A model generated the notes under the pieces. It saw only the letters and a program-made list of their open reading frames with translations. It was not told the origin of the DNA and did no database searches. 51,268 bases of DNA from NCBI GenBank assembly GCA_045646965.1, contig JAZRLR010000027.1:1-51268 (forward strand). Reading direction: 5' to 3'. The stretch is from HGM04593 sp045646965 (GTDB taxonomy: Bacteria; Bacteroidota; Bacteroidia; Bacteroidales; Bacteroidaceae). The first letter of the stretch is position 1, and every line of letters begins with the position of its first letter. The position numbers and the translations under genes are program-made. Below are positions 34,058 to 43,755 of the stretch, piece by piece.

Positions 34058-34864
34058 CTATACAAGGTGGTAAAGGGGCGAGGGAGTTGTGCGTTTGAGC
34101 ACTACAAGCTGCACATCCTTGCCGGGTATTATACCATAGCTGCCCATCTCCATTGCAACGCTCTTGTATGCAAGCTCGGGGTGGTTATTCTCCTCACTCA
34201 AGTGGCAGAGCCATATATGCTTGAGATGCTCGTTGAAATGTGACGCGATATATTTCGCCGTTGTCTGATTGCTCAAATGTCCTCGGGGACCGCTCACGCG
34301 CACCTTGAGGAACTCGGGGTAACGTCCCATTGCAAGCATCTGCTCTTCGTAGTTGGCCTCAATCACCAGATAGTTGGCCTGCTCCACATAGTAGGAAACA
34401 GTGTCGGTGATGTGGCCGAGGTCGGTTGCTATGCAGAATTTCTTGCCGCCTACCTCAATGAAATAACCCACATTATCGCTGCCGTCGTGGGGCACCTCAA
34501 AGGGTGTAATCTCAAAATCGCGGAATGTAGTCTTCTCGCCTTTCTCCACATAGCGCACATACTGCCCGTCAATGGGTTTCGAAATGCAATAGTTGTTATT
34601 TATACCCTTGTGCACCTCGCGTGTGGCATATACGGGGATGTTTGCCTTTGACGAAATGACACCGAGCGATTTGATGTGGTCGGCGTGGTCGTGTGTAACA
34701 AACACCGCGCACACCGTTTCAAACGCAATTCCCTCTTTCTTCAACGCCATTCTTATGGCCTTTGAAGGAATTCCCGCATCAATGAGGATGCCATAGTCTC
34801 CCACCCCCAAATAGTAACAGTTGCCGCAGCTACCGCTACCGATACTCATAAAACGAATTTCCAT
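34058..34864 (-). CDS. Metallo-beta-lactamase-fold hydrolase (YycJ/WalJ-like)
   Basis: 268 aa. Opens with SIGSGSCGNCYYLGVGDYGI, characteristic of the YycJ/WalJ group, with metal-binding THDHADH near 57-63. Further family blocks are IATDLGHITDTV and ANYLVIEANYEEQML, and SGPRGHLSNQTTAKYI supplies another metal His. Members have been linked to DNA-ends processing or cell-wall regulation; the exact substrate is unknown. Starts 44 bp after tamL ends; probably the same transcript. Confidence 0.88.
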   Translation of the reverse strand: MEIRFMSIGSGSCGNCYYLGVGDYGILIDAGIPSKAIRMALKKEGIAFETVCAVFVTHDHADHIKSLGVISSKANIPVYATREVHKGINNNYCISKPIDGQYVRYVEKGEKTTFRDFEITPFEVPHDGSDNVGYFIEVGGKKFCIATDLGHITDTVSYYVEQANYLVIEANYEEQMLAMGRYPEFLKVRVSGPRGHLSNQTTAKYIASHFNEHLKHIWLCHLSEENNHPELAYKSVAMEMGSYGIIPGKDVQLVVLKRTTPSPLYHLV

Positions 34865-34908
34865 ATATATTAATTTTTATCTTCACAAAAAGTAAACGAG
34901 CCCCACTA

Positions 34909-37206
34909 TCAGAAAGGATAACCTATCGCAAAGTGGAACGCAAAATCCCTATCAAAGTCGGGCGACATAAAAGCCAGCTTATCCTTGCCTTTGTAGGCGG
35001 GGTTCACAGCCTTCATACCACCGTCGAGACGAAATACAAAGAGGTCGAACTCAAAGCGCAGTCCCGCGCCATACGAGAAAGCGATATCTCTCCATATATT
35101 ACCCGGCACAAAGCGACCGCCGGGCTGGTCGTCATAGTCGCGCAATGTCCACACGTTACCCGCATCGAGGAAAATTGCCGAGTGAATCTTCCAGAAGAGG
35201 TGCGAGCGAAACTCAAGGCTGAAGTCGAGCTTCATATCACCAAGCTGGTTGATAAAATCGATATCCTCGTCACGGCTTTTGTATCGTCCCGGACCGAGGC
35301 TGCGCACATTCCAACCACGCAAGCCGTTGGCACCACCCGCAAAATAACGCTTCTCAAACGGCAGGATATTTGAGTTACCATAGGGGTAGGCGATGCCAAG
35401 TCCCATATGCATAACCACCGAGTTGCGTTCGTCAAATTTCACGCGTGTCACAAAGTCGAAGTCACCCTTTATATACTGCGCATAGGCGATATTCATAAAA
35501 GTATATTGCCCGTCGCCGTTACGTTCCTGCCCCACGAGCTTGCTTGCCGCGTTGAGCACGTTGCCCGAGCTCTCTATGTTTGTGCGCAGCGAGTAGGCCA
35601 CGTTCGAGAAGTTGTGCGTGTCGCCATAGGACGAGTTATAAGAGAAAGAGTAGCCCAGCTTTGTGATAAGCAGGTTCTCGTAGTTGTACTTGAGAATTGA
35701 GTTACGGCTCGATACGTTGTCGAGATACTCACTCTTGAAGGTAGACGAAATCCACGGAACATATATATAGTTCACATCGAGAATATCTATCTTGTGCGCC
35801 GACTTCACGTTTTTATTCCACTGGTAGCTCCAAGTGGCCGCAAGCAGACGGCGGTCAAACTCGGGACGCTCCTGCGAGTTATATCTCATAGAGAGCAGTG
35901 TCGAGGACTTGAGGAAACGCTCCGACGCGGGCAGCAGCTTGAAGGCAAAGCCTCCCGGCAGACGCAGGCTCAACTCGGCACCATACTCAAGATACGAATC
36001 ACCTGTGTATCCACTCAAGCCCGATATAGCCTCATAGGCGCCATAGAGACGCAGCGACAGCAGCTCGGAACCGCGGAAAAGGTTTCTGTCGGAGAAGGTG
36101 ATCGATGACGCAGCACCCAAGTCGCCCGCGGTATTTGTACCCTCAATCTCAAAACTCACCGAGCGACGTTTGTTGCGCTCATACATTATGTAGCAGTCGA
36201 GCAGAGAGGTGTCGGGGCGCTCCACCATACGCAAGGTGGGATAGCGCAACGCCGTGAGCTGTGCAAGCGAGCTGTATGTGCGGTCGATATTCTTCGCCGC
36301 ATATTTCTCACCGGGAACTATATATGTCTTGTGCGCAATTGTGCGCGGACGCACCACGGTATTCTCTTTGTAGTTGAACCTATACCCGCTGTAGCTCATT
36401 GTGTCGCACTGCGCAAGCACCTCATCGTTAAGGCGCAGTCCCGCCCCCGACACAAAGCTCACATCGCCGAAATGATAAACCTTGTGAGGCGCAGGCACAC
36501 CACTCTCCCCCTCGACCAAGGCAATGCGCATAGTAAGGTTCACATCGGTGGAGTGATGCGCAGTGTCGGCCACAAAGGTTATGTAGTCTTTCTGAAATTT
36601 GTAATATCCGCTATTACGCAGCAGCGTTGTGATGCGTTGTCGTTCCGCTTCGAGCTTATCCACGTTGAACGGCATACCCGCCACAAGCAACGACGAGAGC
36701 GAGTCGGAAACCACGATATCTCTCAAAGCCTTGTCCTCGGTCTCCATTTTTATTGAGCGGATATAATATTTCTCTCTTTCGTGCAGGTAGTACGAAAGCT
36801 CGGCCTTCTTTTCGCCGCGCATCTTATACTCATAGTCTACCGTAGCGTGCAGATAACCCTCATTCTGCAACATTTGCACCATATTGCTCTTCGTCTGCTC
36901 GGTGAGCTCTATGCTATATATTACAGGGGGCTCACCCAAACGACGCAGCACGCGGTTGCACCAGTTGGCAGAGTCGCGTCCCGATGCAGAGTATATGTGC
37001 AGCGGCACTCTAAAGAGGCTGAACCATTTCGAGTTTGGTGTCTGCTTGAGATACTGCTGCGCATTGAGCGCGTTATTATCGTCGATGTGAGAAACCACCC
37101 TCACCTCGTCGAGCAGCATTTTCCCCTCGGGGACATACTTTGTCACCGAGCAAGAGAGCACCGACAAGGAGCACAACAGCACAAAAAAGATGTTTCTCAC
37201 AGACAT
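34909..37206 (-). CDS. tamL: TamL-type lipoprotein of the BamA/TamA family
   Basis: 765 aa. The signal ends in a lipobox (LSVLSC, Cys19), the mark of TamL, the lipidated TamA variant of Bacteroidota. POTRA-like domains lie at about 35-270 (LQNEGYLHATVDYEY, then LRNSGYYKFQKDYI). A 16-strand beta-barrel fills the C-terminal half (SITFSDRNLFRGSELLSLRL, then YFAGGANGLRGWNVRSLGPG). It ends in an aromatic strand (FHFAIGYPF) with terminal Phe, typical for Omp85 members. Role: insertion or transport of proteins or lipids at the outer membrane, with TamB, which is not in this window. A -7 match (TATATTTG) is at 37234-37241 on the minus strand. Confidence 0.9.
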   Translation of the reverse strand: MSVRNIFFVLLCSLSVLSCSVTKYVPEGKMLLDEVRVVSHIDDNNALNAQQYLKQTPNSKWFSLFRVPLHIYSASGRDSANWCNRVLRRLGEPPVIYSIELTEQTKSNMVQMLQNEGYLHATVDYEYKMRGEKKAELSYYLHEREKYYIRSIKMETEDKALRDIVVSDSLSSLLVAGMPFNVDKLEAERQRITTLLRNSGYYKFQKDYITFVADTAHHSTDVNLTMRIALVEGESGVPAPHKVYHFGDVSFVSGAGLRLNDEVLAQCDTMSYSGYRFNYKENTVVRPRTIAHKTYIVPGEKYAAKNIDRTYSSLAQLTALRYPTLRMVERPDTSLLDCYIMYERNKRRSVSFEIEGTNTAGDLGAASSITFSDRNLFRGSELLSLRLYGAYEAISGLSGYTGDSYLEYGAELSLRLPGGFAFKLLPASERFLKSSTLLSMRYNSQERPEFDRRLLAATWSYQWNKNVKSAHKIDILDVNYIYVPWISSTFKSEYLDNVSSRNSILKYNYENLLITKLGYSFSYNSSYGDTHNFSNVAYSLRTNIESSGNVLNAASKLVGQERNGDGQYTFMNIAYAQYIKGDFDFVTRVKFDERNSVVMHMGLGIAYPYGNSNILPFEKRYFAGGANGLRGWNVRSLGPGRYKSRDEDIDFINQLGDMKLDFSLEFRSHLFWKIHSAIFLDAGNVWTLRDYDDQPGGRFVPGNIWRDIAFSYGAGLRFEFDLFVFRLDGGMKAVNPAYKGKDKLAFMSPDFDRDFAFHFAIGYPF

Positions 37207-37264
37207 TATACCACTCTATATAAAAAATTCTTGCAAATATAGTAAAAACCTTAAAGATTTAAGG

Positions 37265-37272
37265 TAGCTTTG
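37265..37272 (+). promoter_or_regulatory. Putative -7 element of the rRNA methyltransferase gene
   Basis: TAGCTTTG matches the consensus and lies 33 bp ahead of the start codon. No clear -33 at the normal distance. The divergent tamL -7 candidate is at 37234-37241. Confidence 0.45.
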
Positions 37273-37304
37273 CAACACTTTAACGCAAGCAGAAATAAGA
37301 AAAA

Positions 37305-38063
37305 ATGTTAAGCAAGGCACAACTTAAACTCATAAAATCGCTCGAACAGAAAAAATTCAGGAAAGAGACAGGGCTTTTCGTCGCCGAAGGCGGTAAAACC
37401 GTGGGCGACCTCTTGCTGTGCGGCCTGCGCTGCGAGTTGCTCATCGCCACTGCAGAGTGGCTCGAGAACCACACACTTCCGGCCGGAGCACGCGCCACCT
37501 GTGTGAGCGAGGAAGAGATTAAGAAAGCAAGTTTTCTGCGCACGCCGCAGGGTGTGCTCGCACTTTTCCACAAGCCCCAGGAGAGCTGCGACAAGAGCCA
37601 CCCCGCCACTTCGCTATGCCTTGCGCTCGACAACGTGCAAGACCCCGGCAATATCGGAACAATCATACGCCTCGCCGACTGGTTTGGCATAGAGCACATA
37701 TACTGCTCGGCAGGCTGCGTCGATGCCTACAGCCCCAAGGCGGTGCAAGCCACAATGGGAGCTATCGGCCGCGTTAAAATACACAGCACAAACCTTGCGC
37801 AGCTCATCGCATCGCTCAACGGAAAAGCACCCGTCTACGGCACATTCCTCGACGGAGAAAACATATACGATTTACCCCTCTCGCCCAACGGCCTTGTAAT
37901 TATGGGCAACGAAGGAAACGGAATAAGCAAAGAGTGCGAGCAGGGAATTACAAACCGTCTTTTCATCCCCAACTACCCGCAAGGGCGCGACACATCCGAG
38001 TCGCTGAACGTCTCCACCGCCACGGCAATTATATGCAGCGAATTCCGCCGCAGAATGAAATAA
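37305..38063 (+). CDS. SpoU/TrmH-family RNA 2'-O-methyltransferase
   Basis: 252 aa. An N-terminal RNA-binding module (LIKSLEQKKFRKETGLFVAE) precedes the SPOUT knot with the three motifs: LDNVQDPGNIGTIIRLADWF, then VIMGNEGNGISKE, then ESLNVSTATAIICSEF. It transfers methyl from SAM to a ribose 2'-OH in rRNA or tRNA; the target base is not predictable here. Its stop codon directly abuts the stop of the convergent orf97 with no spacer. Confidence 0.93.
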   Translation: MLSKAQLKLIKSLEQKKFRKETGLFVAEGGKTVGDLLLCGLRCELLIATAEWLENHTLPAGARATCVSEEEIKKASFLRTPQGVLALFHKPQESCDKSHPATSLCLALDNVQDPGNIGTIIRLADWFGIEHIYCSAGCVDAYSPKAVQATMGAIGRVKIHSTNLAQLIASLNGKAPVYGTFLDGENIYDLPLSPNGLVIMGNEGNGISKECEQGITNRLFIPNYPQGRDTSESLNVSTATAIICSEFRRRMK

Positions 38064-38354
38064 TCACAACCTCTTCAAAGGAGCGTCGGGGCGAACCACC
38101 CCGCTGCCGTCGGCAAGGGTATACAAGAAAAGCGAACGGGCACAATTACGTTCAATCGCCACCTCATTCGCAATATCACTAAAAACCTCTGCATCAGAAC
38201 GATAGGAAATAAACAAAGCCTCTACCCAAAGCATCGAGGCGCGTTCACCGTCAAAGGGAAACCAGCTTGCCACAACCCCCTCTTTCACCTCCACTACATA
38301 CATAGCAAGAGGCTCACCGGCGGGCAGATAAAGGGAGCGCGCTACATAGTACAT
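38064..38354 (-). CDS. Hypothetical 97-aa protein (orf97)
   Basis: Starts at the Met at 38354, one base after the DUF4296 stop; a longer frame to 38462 overlaps DUF4296 and is unlikely. No named family recognised. The sequence MYYVARSLYLPAGEPLAMYV, then VASWFPFDGERASMLWVEAL suggests a small beta-rich soluble domain; its end is less ordered. Last gene of the ileS-dksA-lspA-DUF4296 run, and convergent with the methyltransferase gene with zero spacing. Confidence 0.7.
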   Translation of the reverse strand: MYYVARSLYLPAGEPLAMYVVEVKEGVVASWFPFDGERASMLWVEALFISYRSDAEVFSDIANEVAIERNCARSLFLYTLADGSGVVRPDAPLKRL

Positions 38355-38355
38355 T

Positions 38356-39120
38356 TTATTCCTCTGTTTCGGGGTGAATGCGCAACAACTTAATATCGCC
38401 AAGCAGCAATTTAGAGCTGCACAGAGAGTCGTTGTCGGTATAATATATGAAGCCGCGCACACCTTTTATGTCGGAGTTGTAGTTACGCTCCACACCAAGC
38501 AGATGGGCGCCGTCTTTTGTTATATTGAGGCTGTTCACAACCTCGGAACCATCTTTATACTCTACCGCCAAAGAGGCCGTCGCGCGTACCTGCAAAGAGT
38601 CGTCGGTCAAAAGACGCAGCGCTGTAAACGACAAAGAAATGCTGTCGCCACGCAAGTCGCTTTCATCGGCTGCAGCCTCAAAGGTTACCCTGTTGCACAA
38701 AGCTGCCGACGAGAGAATCTTCAGGCGCGGCCCCCGCCACAGGTTCACAGTCTCGGCATCTTCTATAGCCGGCACTTCCTGTGTGAAGGCTATGCTCTTC
38801 TCGTCGAGTTCTGCGGCAAGTTTCTTTTCGAGCTTCGAATAGATATTGAGCATCTTTCGGGGATAGCGAGTGTACCACACAAGCGACGAGTCGAAAACCT
38901 CTTTTGTGACACCGTGCTTATCAAATATGTAGTTGATGTGCATCTTCTTCTCGTAGCTCGAAACAGCCTGCCCCGCGGTTATAACCTGCGCAAGATGGTA
39001 ATCATAAAGCAAAGGTTCCATCTTGTCGGGCACAATCACCCCGTCGGGAATCTTCACCTCGCAACCCACTGCAAAGAGCAGCATAGCGGCACACAGCAAA
39101 TTTTTAAGAAAGAGCCTCAT
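38356..39120 (-). CDS. DUF4296 lipoprotein
   Basis: 254 aa; lipobox LLFAVGC with Cys20. The DUF4296 block is at about 25-110: PDGVIVPDKMEPLLYDYHLA, then YIFDKHGVTKEVFDSSLVWY, then TRYPRKMLNIYSKLEKKL. The C-terminal half is beta-rich and less conserved. The family is Bacteroidota-specific with unknown function. It starts 6 bp after lspA, the enzyme that would process its signal peptide. Confidence 0.88.
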   Translation of the reverse strand: MRLFLKNLLCAAMLLFAVGCEVKIPDGVIVPDKMEPLLYDYHLAQVITAGQAVSSYEKKMHINYIFDKHGVTKEVFDSSLVWYTRYPRKMLNIYSKLEKKLAAELDEKSIAFTQEVPAIEDAETVNLWRGPRLKILSSAALCNRVTFEAAADESDLRGDSISLSFTALRLLTDDSLQVRATASLAVEYKDGSEVVNSLNITKDGAHLLGVERNYNSDIKGVRGFIYYTDNDSLCSSKLLLGDIKLLRIHPETEE

Positions 39121-39126
39121 CTTGTA

Positions 39127-39744
39127 CTACTTCAAAGGACGGTTAATATAATTTCTATAAAAAAGTATTATCGCAAAAATACTGCAGCTTATGCAGGCAT
39201 CGGCGAAATTAAATATCGGGCTGAAGAAAATGAAATGCTCACCGCCCACGAAAGGCATCCACAGAGGCCAATCGAAGGAGAAGAGCGGGAAATAGAACAT
39301 ATCTACCACATTGCCGTACATAAATTCTCCATACCCCTCTCCAAAGGGCACAAGCGAGGCTACGCGCCCCACGCTGTGAGTAAAAATCTCGCCATAGAAA
39401 AGCGAGTCTATTATATTACCCATAGCACCCGCAACCACAAGAGCTATAGACACCACGTAGCCCGTGGGGAAAGCCGTGTTACGTATTATGCGACACAGGT
39501 AATATATGAGAAAAGCCACCGCCACAAGACGGAAACTTGTGAGAAACAGTTTCCCTACAAGCTCCATCCCGAATGCCATCCCCGGGTTCTCGGTAAAATA
39601 TATGTAGAACCAGTCGCCGCACACCGAAAAACTCTCGTGCAGGCACATATTGAGCTTAACGGCCACTTTTATTATCTGGTCGATAATTACAGCTGCCGCG
39701 GCTATGGAGACGGCAATGTATGAACGGGACTTCACTCTATTCAT
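39127..39744 (-). CDS. lspA: Lipoprotein signal peptidase
   Basis: 205 aa, slightly longer than the usual 160-170. Aspartyl membrane protease that cuts prolipoproteins before the lipidated Cys. Four membrane helices; catalytic Asp residues in GAMGNIIDSLFYG and YGNVVDMFYFPLF; YFTENPGMAFGM is the conserved early motif. Starts 8 bp after the dksA-like gene. Confidence 0.94.
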   Translation of the reverse strand: MNRVKSRSYIAVSIAAAAVIIDQIIKVAVKLNMCLHESFSVCGDWFYIYFTENPGMAFGMELVGKLFLTSFRLVAVAFLIYYLCRIIRNTAFPTGYVVSIALVVAGAMGNIIDSLFYGEIFTHSVGRVASLVPFGEGYGEFMYGNVVDMFYFPLFSFDWPLWMPFVGGEHFIFFSPIFNFADACISCSIFAIILFYRNYINRPLK

Positions 39745-39752
39745 CGCTTATA

Positions 39753-40127
39753 TCAACGATTTTTCTTCGCCTCAATGCTCAAAGTTGCGTGAGGAACTGC
39801 AAGCAGACGCTCTTTTGCAATGAGCTTGCCTGTCTCACGGCATATACCGTAGGTTTTGTTTTCAATGCGCACAAGTGCAGCCTGCAAGCCCTGAATAAAC
39901 TTGGCCTGACGCTGTGCGAGCTGCATCTGCTCCTCGAGCGAGGAAGCAGCGTAGCCATCTTCGAGCCCTTTGTATGTGGGCGAAGTATCGGCAACGTCAT
40001 TGCTATCCTCGTGGCGTATAGAACGCATTATCTTATCGTAATCTCTCTTGGCAAGTTCAAGCTTCTGATTAATTATCGCACGGAACTCCTCGAGTTCCGC
40101 ATCTGAATAACGAAGTCTCTCTGACAT
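39753..40127 (-). CDS. DksA/TraR-family protein with degenerate zinc finger
   Basis: 124 aa. The N-terminal coiled coil (1-85) is followed by the finger region YGICRETGKLIAKERLLAVP, then HATLS. Only one of the four zinc cysteines remains, the others being Thr, Ser and Ala. DksA proteins enter the RNA polymerase secondary channel and alter promoter response to ppGpp. Sits between ileS (46 bp) and lspA (8 bp), an arrangement conserved in Bacteroidales. Loss of the Cys set seems typical of this lineage's paralogue. Confidence 0.9.
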   Translation of the reverse strand: MSERLRYSDAELEEFRAIINQKLELAKRDYDKIMRSIRHEDSNDVADTSPTYKGLEDGYAASSLEEQMQLAQRQAKFIQGLQAALVRIENKTYGICRETGKLIAKERLLAVPHATLSIEAKKNR

Positions 40128-40173
40128 AGTTTTTTTCCGGTTTTATTATGGTTAGTAGTCAATTATTTGTCAG

Positions 40174-43100
40174 TTATACTTTTTCTATCGACACGGCAAT
40201 GGCGTAACCGTCGAGCTCGATGCTCTCGCCCTCAACGCTGTCGCACAGCGCAACAGAGTCGGCAAGAACCTGATTGCTTATGTAATCAGCAAAGCGGTTC
40301 ACAGCCTCATCGCTTGCAACGTTCTTCGATATCTTTACATTGATTCTGTCGGTGATGTCAAGACCGCCATCCTTACGCATAGCCTGTATCTTCTTTATAA
40401 TCTCGCGTGCAACACCCTCGAGACGCAGCTCGTCTGTAACCTCTACGTCGAGAGCCACGGTGAGCGCACCCTCGTTGGCAACAGTCCATCCGGGCACGTC
40501 CTCGCTGAAAATCTCCACATCGGCGAGCTCGATGAGTGCATCCACACCCTCAACCTGCAATGTGATAGAGGCGTTCTGCTCGAGAGAGGCTATCTGCTCC
40601 TGTGACATAGCCGTAACAGCCGCGTTCACGCTCTTCATAAGCTTACCGAACTTCTTACCGAGTGTGCGGAAGTTACATTTTATGCTCTTCACCAAGATGC
40701 CGTCACCCTCAACAAACTCGAGCTCTTTCACGTTCACCTCGCTCAATATGAGAGCCTTCACAGCCTCGATGCGAGCCTTCATAGTCTCGTCGGTTGTGGG
40801 GATAGCAATCTTCTGCAAGGGCTGACGCACGATGAGCTGCTCTTTCTTGCGTAGCGCGAGCACCATAGAAGAAATCTTCTGTGCAAGCTCCATACGATAC
40901 TCGAGCTCACTGTCCACAACAGCCTCGTCACACTCGGGGAAAGAGGCAAGATGCACCGACTGTGCAGTGCCACGGCCGCTCACCGAAGTGAGGTCGCGGT
41001 AGAGACGGTCGCCATAGAAAGGAGCGATGGGCGCCATAAGGCGTGCCACGGTCTCGAGACTGGTGTATAGTGTCTGATAAGCCGAGAGCTTGTCGGCACT
41101 CATCTCCGAGCCCCAGAAACGCTTGCGGCTCAAACGCACGAACCAGTTGCTCACATTATCTATAACGAACTCCTGAATCAAACGACCGGCCTTTGTGGGC
41201 TCGTAATCGTTGAGGCAGTTGTTTACGTTCTTCACAAGAGTGTTGAGCGCAGAGATAATCCAACGGTCGAGCTCGGGACGCTCTGCCACGGGAATCTCGG
41301 GCTCCTCAAATGTAAAGCCGTCTACGTTGGCATACATTGTGAAGAAGCTGTATGTCTGATACAATTTTCCAAAGAAAGAACGAATTACCTCTTTCACACC
41401 GTCCTCGTTGAAACGAAGGTTATCCCAGGGTGCCGAGTTGGTAATCATATACCAGCGCAACGCATCGCTACCATAGTTCTCTATGGTGTCGAATGGGTCT
41501 ACCGCGTTGCCCAGGCGTTTAGACATCTTGTCGCCGTTCTTGTCGAGCACAAGACCGTTCGATATTACGGTTTTGTAGGCCACGCTGTCAAATACCATAG
41601 TACCTATGGCGTGCAGTGTGTAGAACCATCCGCGTGTCTGGTCCACACCCTCGGCGATGAAATCGGCGGGATACACTGTGCGGCTGTCGAGCAGCTCCTT
41701 ATTTTCAAAGGGATAGTGTATCTGTGCATAAGGCATCGCACCCGAGTCGAACCACACGTCAATGAGGTCGAGCTCGCGTGTCATCATCTTGCCGCTTGCC
41801 GACACAAGTTTTATATCATCCACATAGGGACGGTGCAAGTCTATCTTGTCGTAGTTCTCACGGCTGTAATCGCCGGGAACAAATCCTTTATCTTTGTAGG
41901 GGTTGCTCTTCATAAAGCCGGCCTCCACAGCCTTCTCTATCTCGTCGTAGAGCTCGGCTATAGAGCCTATACATTTAGCCTCACCATCCTCGCTTGTCCA
42001 GATAGGCAGAGGAGTTCCCCAGTAGCGGCTACGGCTCAAGTTCCAGTCGTTGAGATTCTCGAGCCATTTGCCAAAGCGGCCTGTACCTGTCGATTCGGGT
42101 TTCCAGGTAATAGTTTTATTGAGCTCACTCATACGCTCCTTCATCTGCGAAGCACGCACGAACCAGCTGTCGAGGGGATAGTAAAGCACAGGCTTGTCGG
42201 TGCGCCAGCAGTGGGGGTAGTTGTGAACGTGTTTCTCAATCTTGAACACCTTACCCAGCTGCTTCAAAGCCATACAGAGCACCACGTCGAGTGTCTCGGC
42301 CTTTGCCGCAGCCTTTTCGTCGTAACGACCATCCACAGTATATTGGGGGTCGTAGGCATTTTTCACATAAGCCCCTGCATATTTAGAGTACTCCTCCACA
42401 TTTACGCAGTTCTTCACAAAATCCTCGTCGAGCTCGTCGATAGCCCAGAACTTTCCTGTAAAATCGACCATAGGACGAGTCTCACCCTTCTTGTTTACCA
42501 TAAAGAGCGAGGGTATTCCGGCTGCTTTCGCCACAAAGGCATCGTCGGCACCAAATGTGGGCGCGATGTGTACGATACCTGTACCGTCCTCTGTTGTAAC
42601 GTAGTCGCCGGGGATTACTCTGAAGCCATCCTCCGAAATCTTTATCTCGTCGCCCTCTTTCGACACAGGTTTCACCCAAGGGAAGAGCTGCTCGTAACGC
42701 ATACCCACGAGGTCGCTACCCTTGTACTCGGCAATCACCTTGTAGGGAACCACCTTGTCACCCTGCTTGTAGCTGTCGAGGGGAAGCACGGCACCTGCGG
42801 CGTTGAAGTGAGCGTTCAGCAGAGCCTTTGCCACAACTACGGTCACAGGCTCGCCCGAGTAGGCGTTGTATGTCTGCACTGCAACGTAATCAATCTTGGG
42901 GCCCACACACAAAGCTGTGTTCGAGGGCAATGTCCAAGGTGTAGTTGTCCAGGCGAGGAAGAAGGGAGTACCCCACTCCTTCATCTCGGGCTTTGCATCG
43001 AGCATACGGAACTGCGCAACCGCAGTGGTATCTTTCACGTCGCGGTAGCATCCGGGCTGGTTGAGCTCGTGTGAGCTGAGTCCGGTACCTGCTGCGGGCG

Positions 43101-43650
43101 AATAGGGCTGAATCGTATATCCCTTATAAAGCAAGCCCTTGTTATAGAGCTGCTTCAAGAGCCACCACAACGACTCAATGTAGCTGTTCTCGTATGTGAT
43201 ATAGGGATTCTCGAGGTCTACCCAATATCCCATTTTGCGTGTGAGCTCTGTCCACTCACGGGTATATTTCATAACCTCTTCGCGGCAATTGCGATTGTAA
43301 TCATCGACCGAGATTTTCTTGCCGATATCTTCCTTTGTGATATTCAGTTTCTTCTCCACGCCGAGCTCCACGGGCAAGCCGTGAGTGTCCCAACCGGCCT
43401 TACGCTTCACCTGAAAGCCTTTCATTGTCTTGAAACGACAGAAGGTATCTTTGATACTGCGTGCCATAACGTGATGAATTCCGGGCATACCGTTTGCCGA
43501 GGGAGGGCCCTCGAAAAAGACAAACGAGGGCGCACCCTCACGTTCTGTCATACTCTTTGAGAAAAGGTCGTCGCTCTCCCACTCATTCAGAACCTCTTTG
43601 TTTATCAGAGGCAGATTCAACTGATTATATACAGGAAATTTCTTCTTCAT
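40174..43650 (-). CDS. ileS: Isoleucyl-tRNA synthetase
   Basis: 1158 aa from the Met at 43650 (MKKKFPVYNQLNLP); 43659 is also possible. Class I synthetase: HIGH-type motif in SANGMPGIHHVMARS, editing (CP1) domain, and KMSKR in LDKNGDKMSKRLGNAVDPFD. The C-terminus (TDRINVKISKN region) corresponds to the DUF5915-type end of the eukaryote-like/type 2 IleRS form, which is linked with mupirocin tolerance in other bacteria. A TAACTTTG -7 element is at 43684-43677 on the minus strand. First gene of ileS-dksA-lspA-DUF4296-orf97. Confidence 0.97.
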   Translation of the reverse strand: MKKKFPVYNQLNLPLINKEVLNEWESDDLFSKSMTEREGAPSFVFFEGPPSANGMPGIHHVMARSIKDTFCRFKTMKGFQVKRKAGWDTHGLPVELGVEKKLNITKEDIGKKISVDDYNRNCREEVMKYTREWTELTRKMGYWVDLENPYITYENSYIESLWWLLKQLYNKGLLYKGYTIQPYSPAAGTGLSSHELNQPGCYRDVKDTTAVAQFRMLDAKPEMKEWGTPFFLAWTTTPWTLPSNTALCVGPKIDYVAVQTYNAYSGEPVTVVVAKALLNAHFNAAGAVLPLDSYKQGDKVVPYKVIAEYKGSDLVGMRYEQLFPWVKPVSKEGDEIKISEDGFRVIPGDYVTTEDGTGIVHIAPTFGADDAFVAKAAGIPSLFMVNKKGETRPMVDFTGKFWAIDELDEDFVKNCVNVEEYSKYAGAYVKNAYDPQYTVDGRYDEKAAAKAETLDVVLCMALKQLGKVFKIEKHVHNYPHCWRTDKPVLYYPLDSWFVRASQMKERMSELNKTITWKPESTGTGRFGKWLENLNDWNLSRSRYWGTPLPIWTSEDGEAKCIGSIAELYDEIEKAVEAGFMKSNPYKDKGFVPGDYSRENYDKIDLHRPYVDDIKLVSASGKMMTRELDLIDVWFDSGAMPYAQIHYPFENKELLDSRTVYPADFIAEGVDQTRGWFYTLHAIGTMVFDSVAYKTVISNGLVLDKNGDKMSKRLGNAVDPFDTIENYGSDALRWYMITNSAPWDNLRFNEDGVKEVIRSFFGKLYQTYSFFTMYANVDGFTFEEPEIPVAERPELDRWIISALNTLVKNVNNCLNDYEPTKAGRLIQEFVIDNVSNWFVRLSRKRFWGSEMSADKLSAYQTLYTSLETVARLMAPIAPFYGDRLYRDLTSVSGRGTAQSVHLASFPECDEAVVDSELEYRMELAQKISSMVLALRKKEQLIVRQPLQKIAIPTTDETMKARIEAVKALILSEVNVKELEFVEGDGILVKSIKCNFRTLGKKFGKLMKSVNAAVTAMSQEQIASLEQNASITLQVEGVDALIELADVEIFSEDVPGWTVANEGALTVALDVEVTDELRLEGVAREIIKKIQAMRKDGGLDITDRINVKISKNVASDEAVNRFADYISNQVLADSVALCDSVEGESIELDGYAIAVSIEKV

Positions 43651-43676
43651 ATTTGTCATAAAACTATAAAGTTGCG

Positions 43677-43684
43677 CAAAGTTA
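43677..43684 (-). promoter_or_regulatory. Putative -7 element of the ileS operon
   Basis: Minus-strand TAACTTTG lies 27 bp upstream of the 43650 start and matches TAnnTTTG. No T-box-like structure fits in this short leader. Confidence 0.5.
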
Positions 43685-43755
43685 CCAAAAAATTCCGAAA
43701 ATTAAAGAGAAAATCGCCCTTTTATACAATAATAAAGCGAGAAGAAAAAACAGAA

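Noticed and set aside
38374..39723. 449-codon plus-strand open frame
   Set aside because: Antisense to lspA and DUF4296, both with convincing motifs; the translated sequence shows no domain features.
41611..43074. 487-codon plus-strand open frame
   Set aside because: It is wholly antisense to ileS, whose catalytic motifs are intact; the composition comes from the opposite strand's codon bias.
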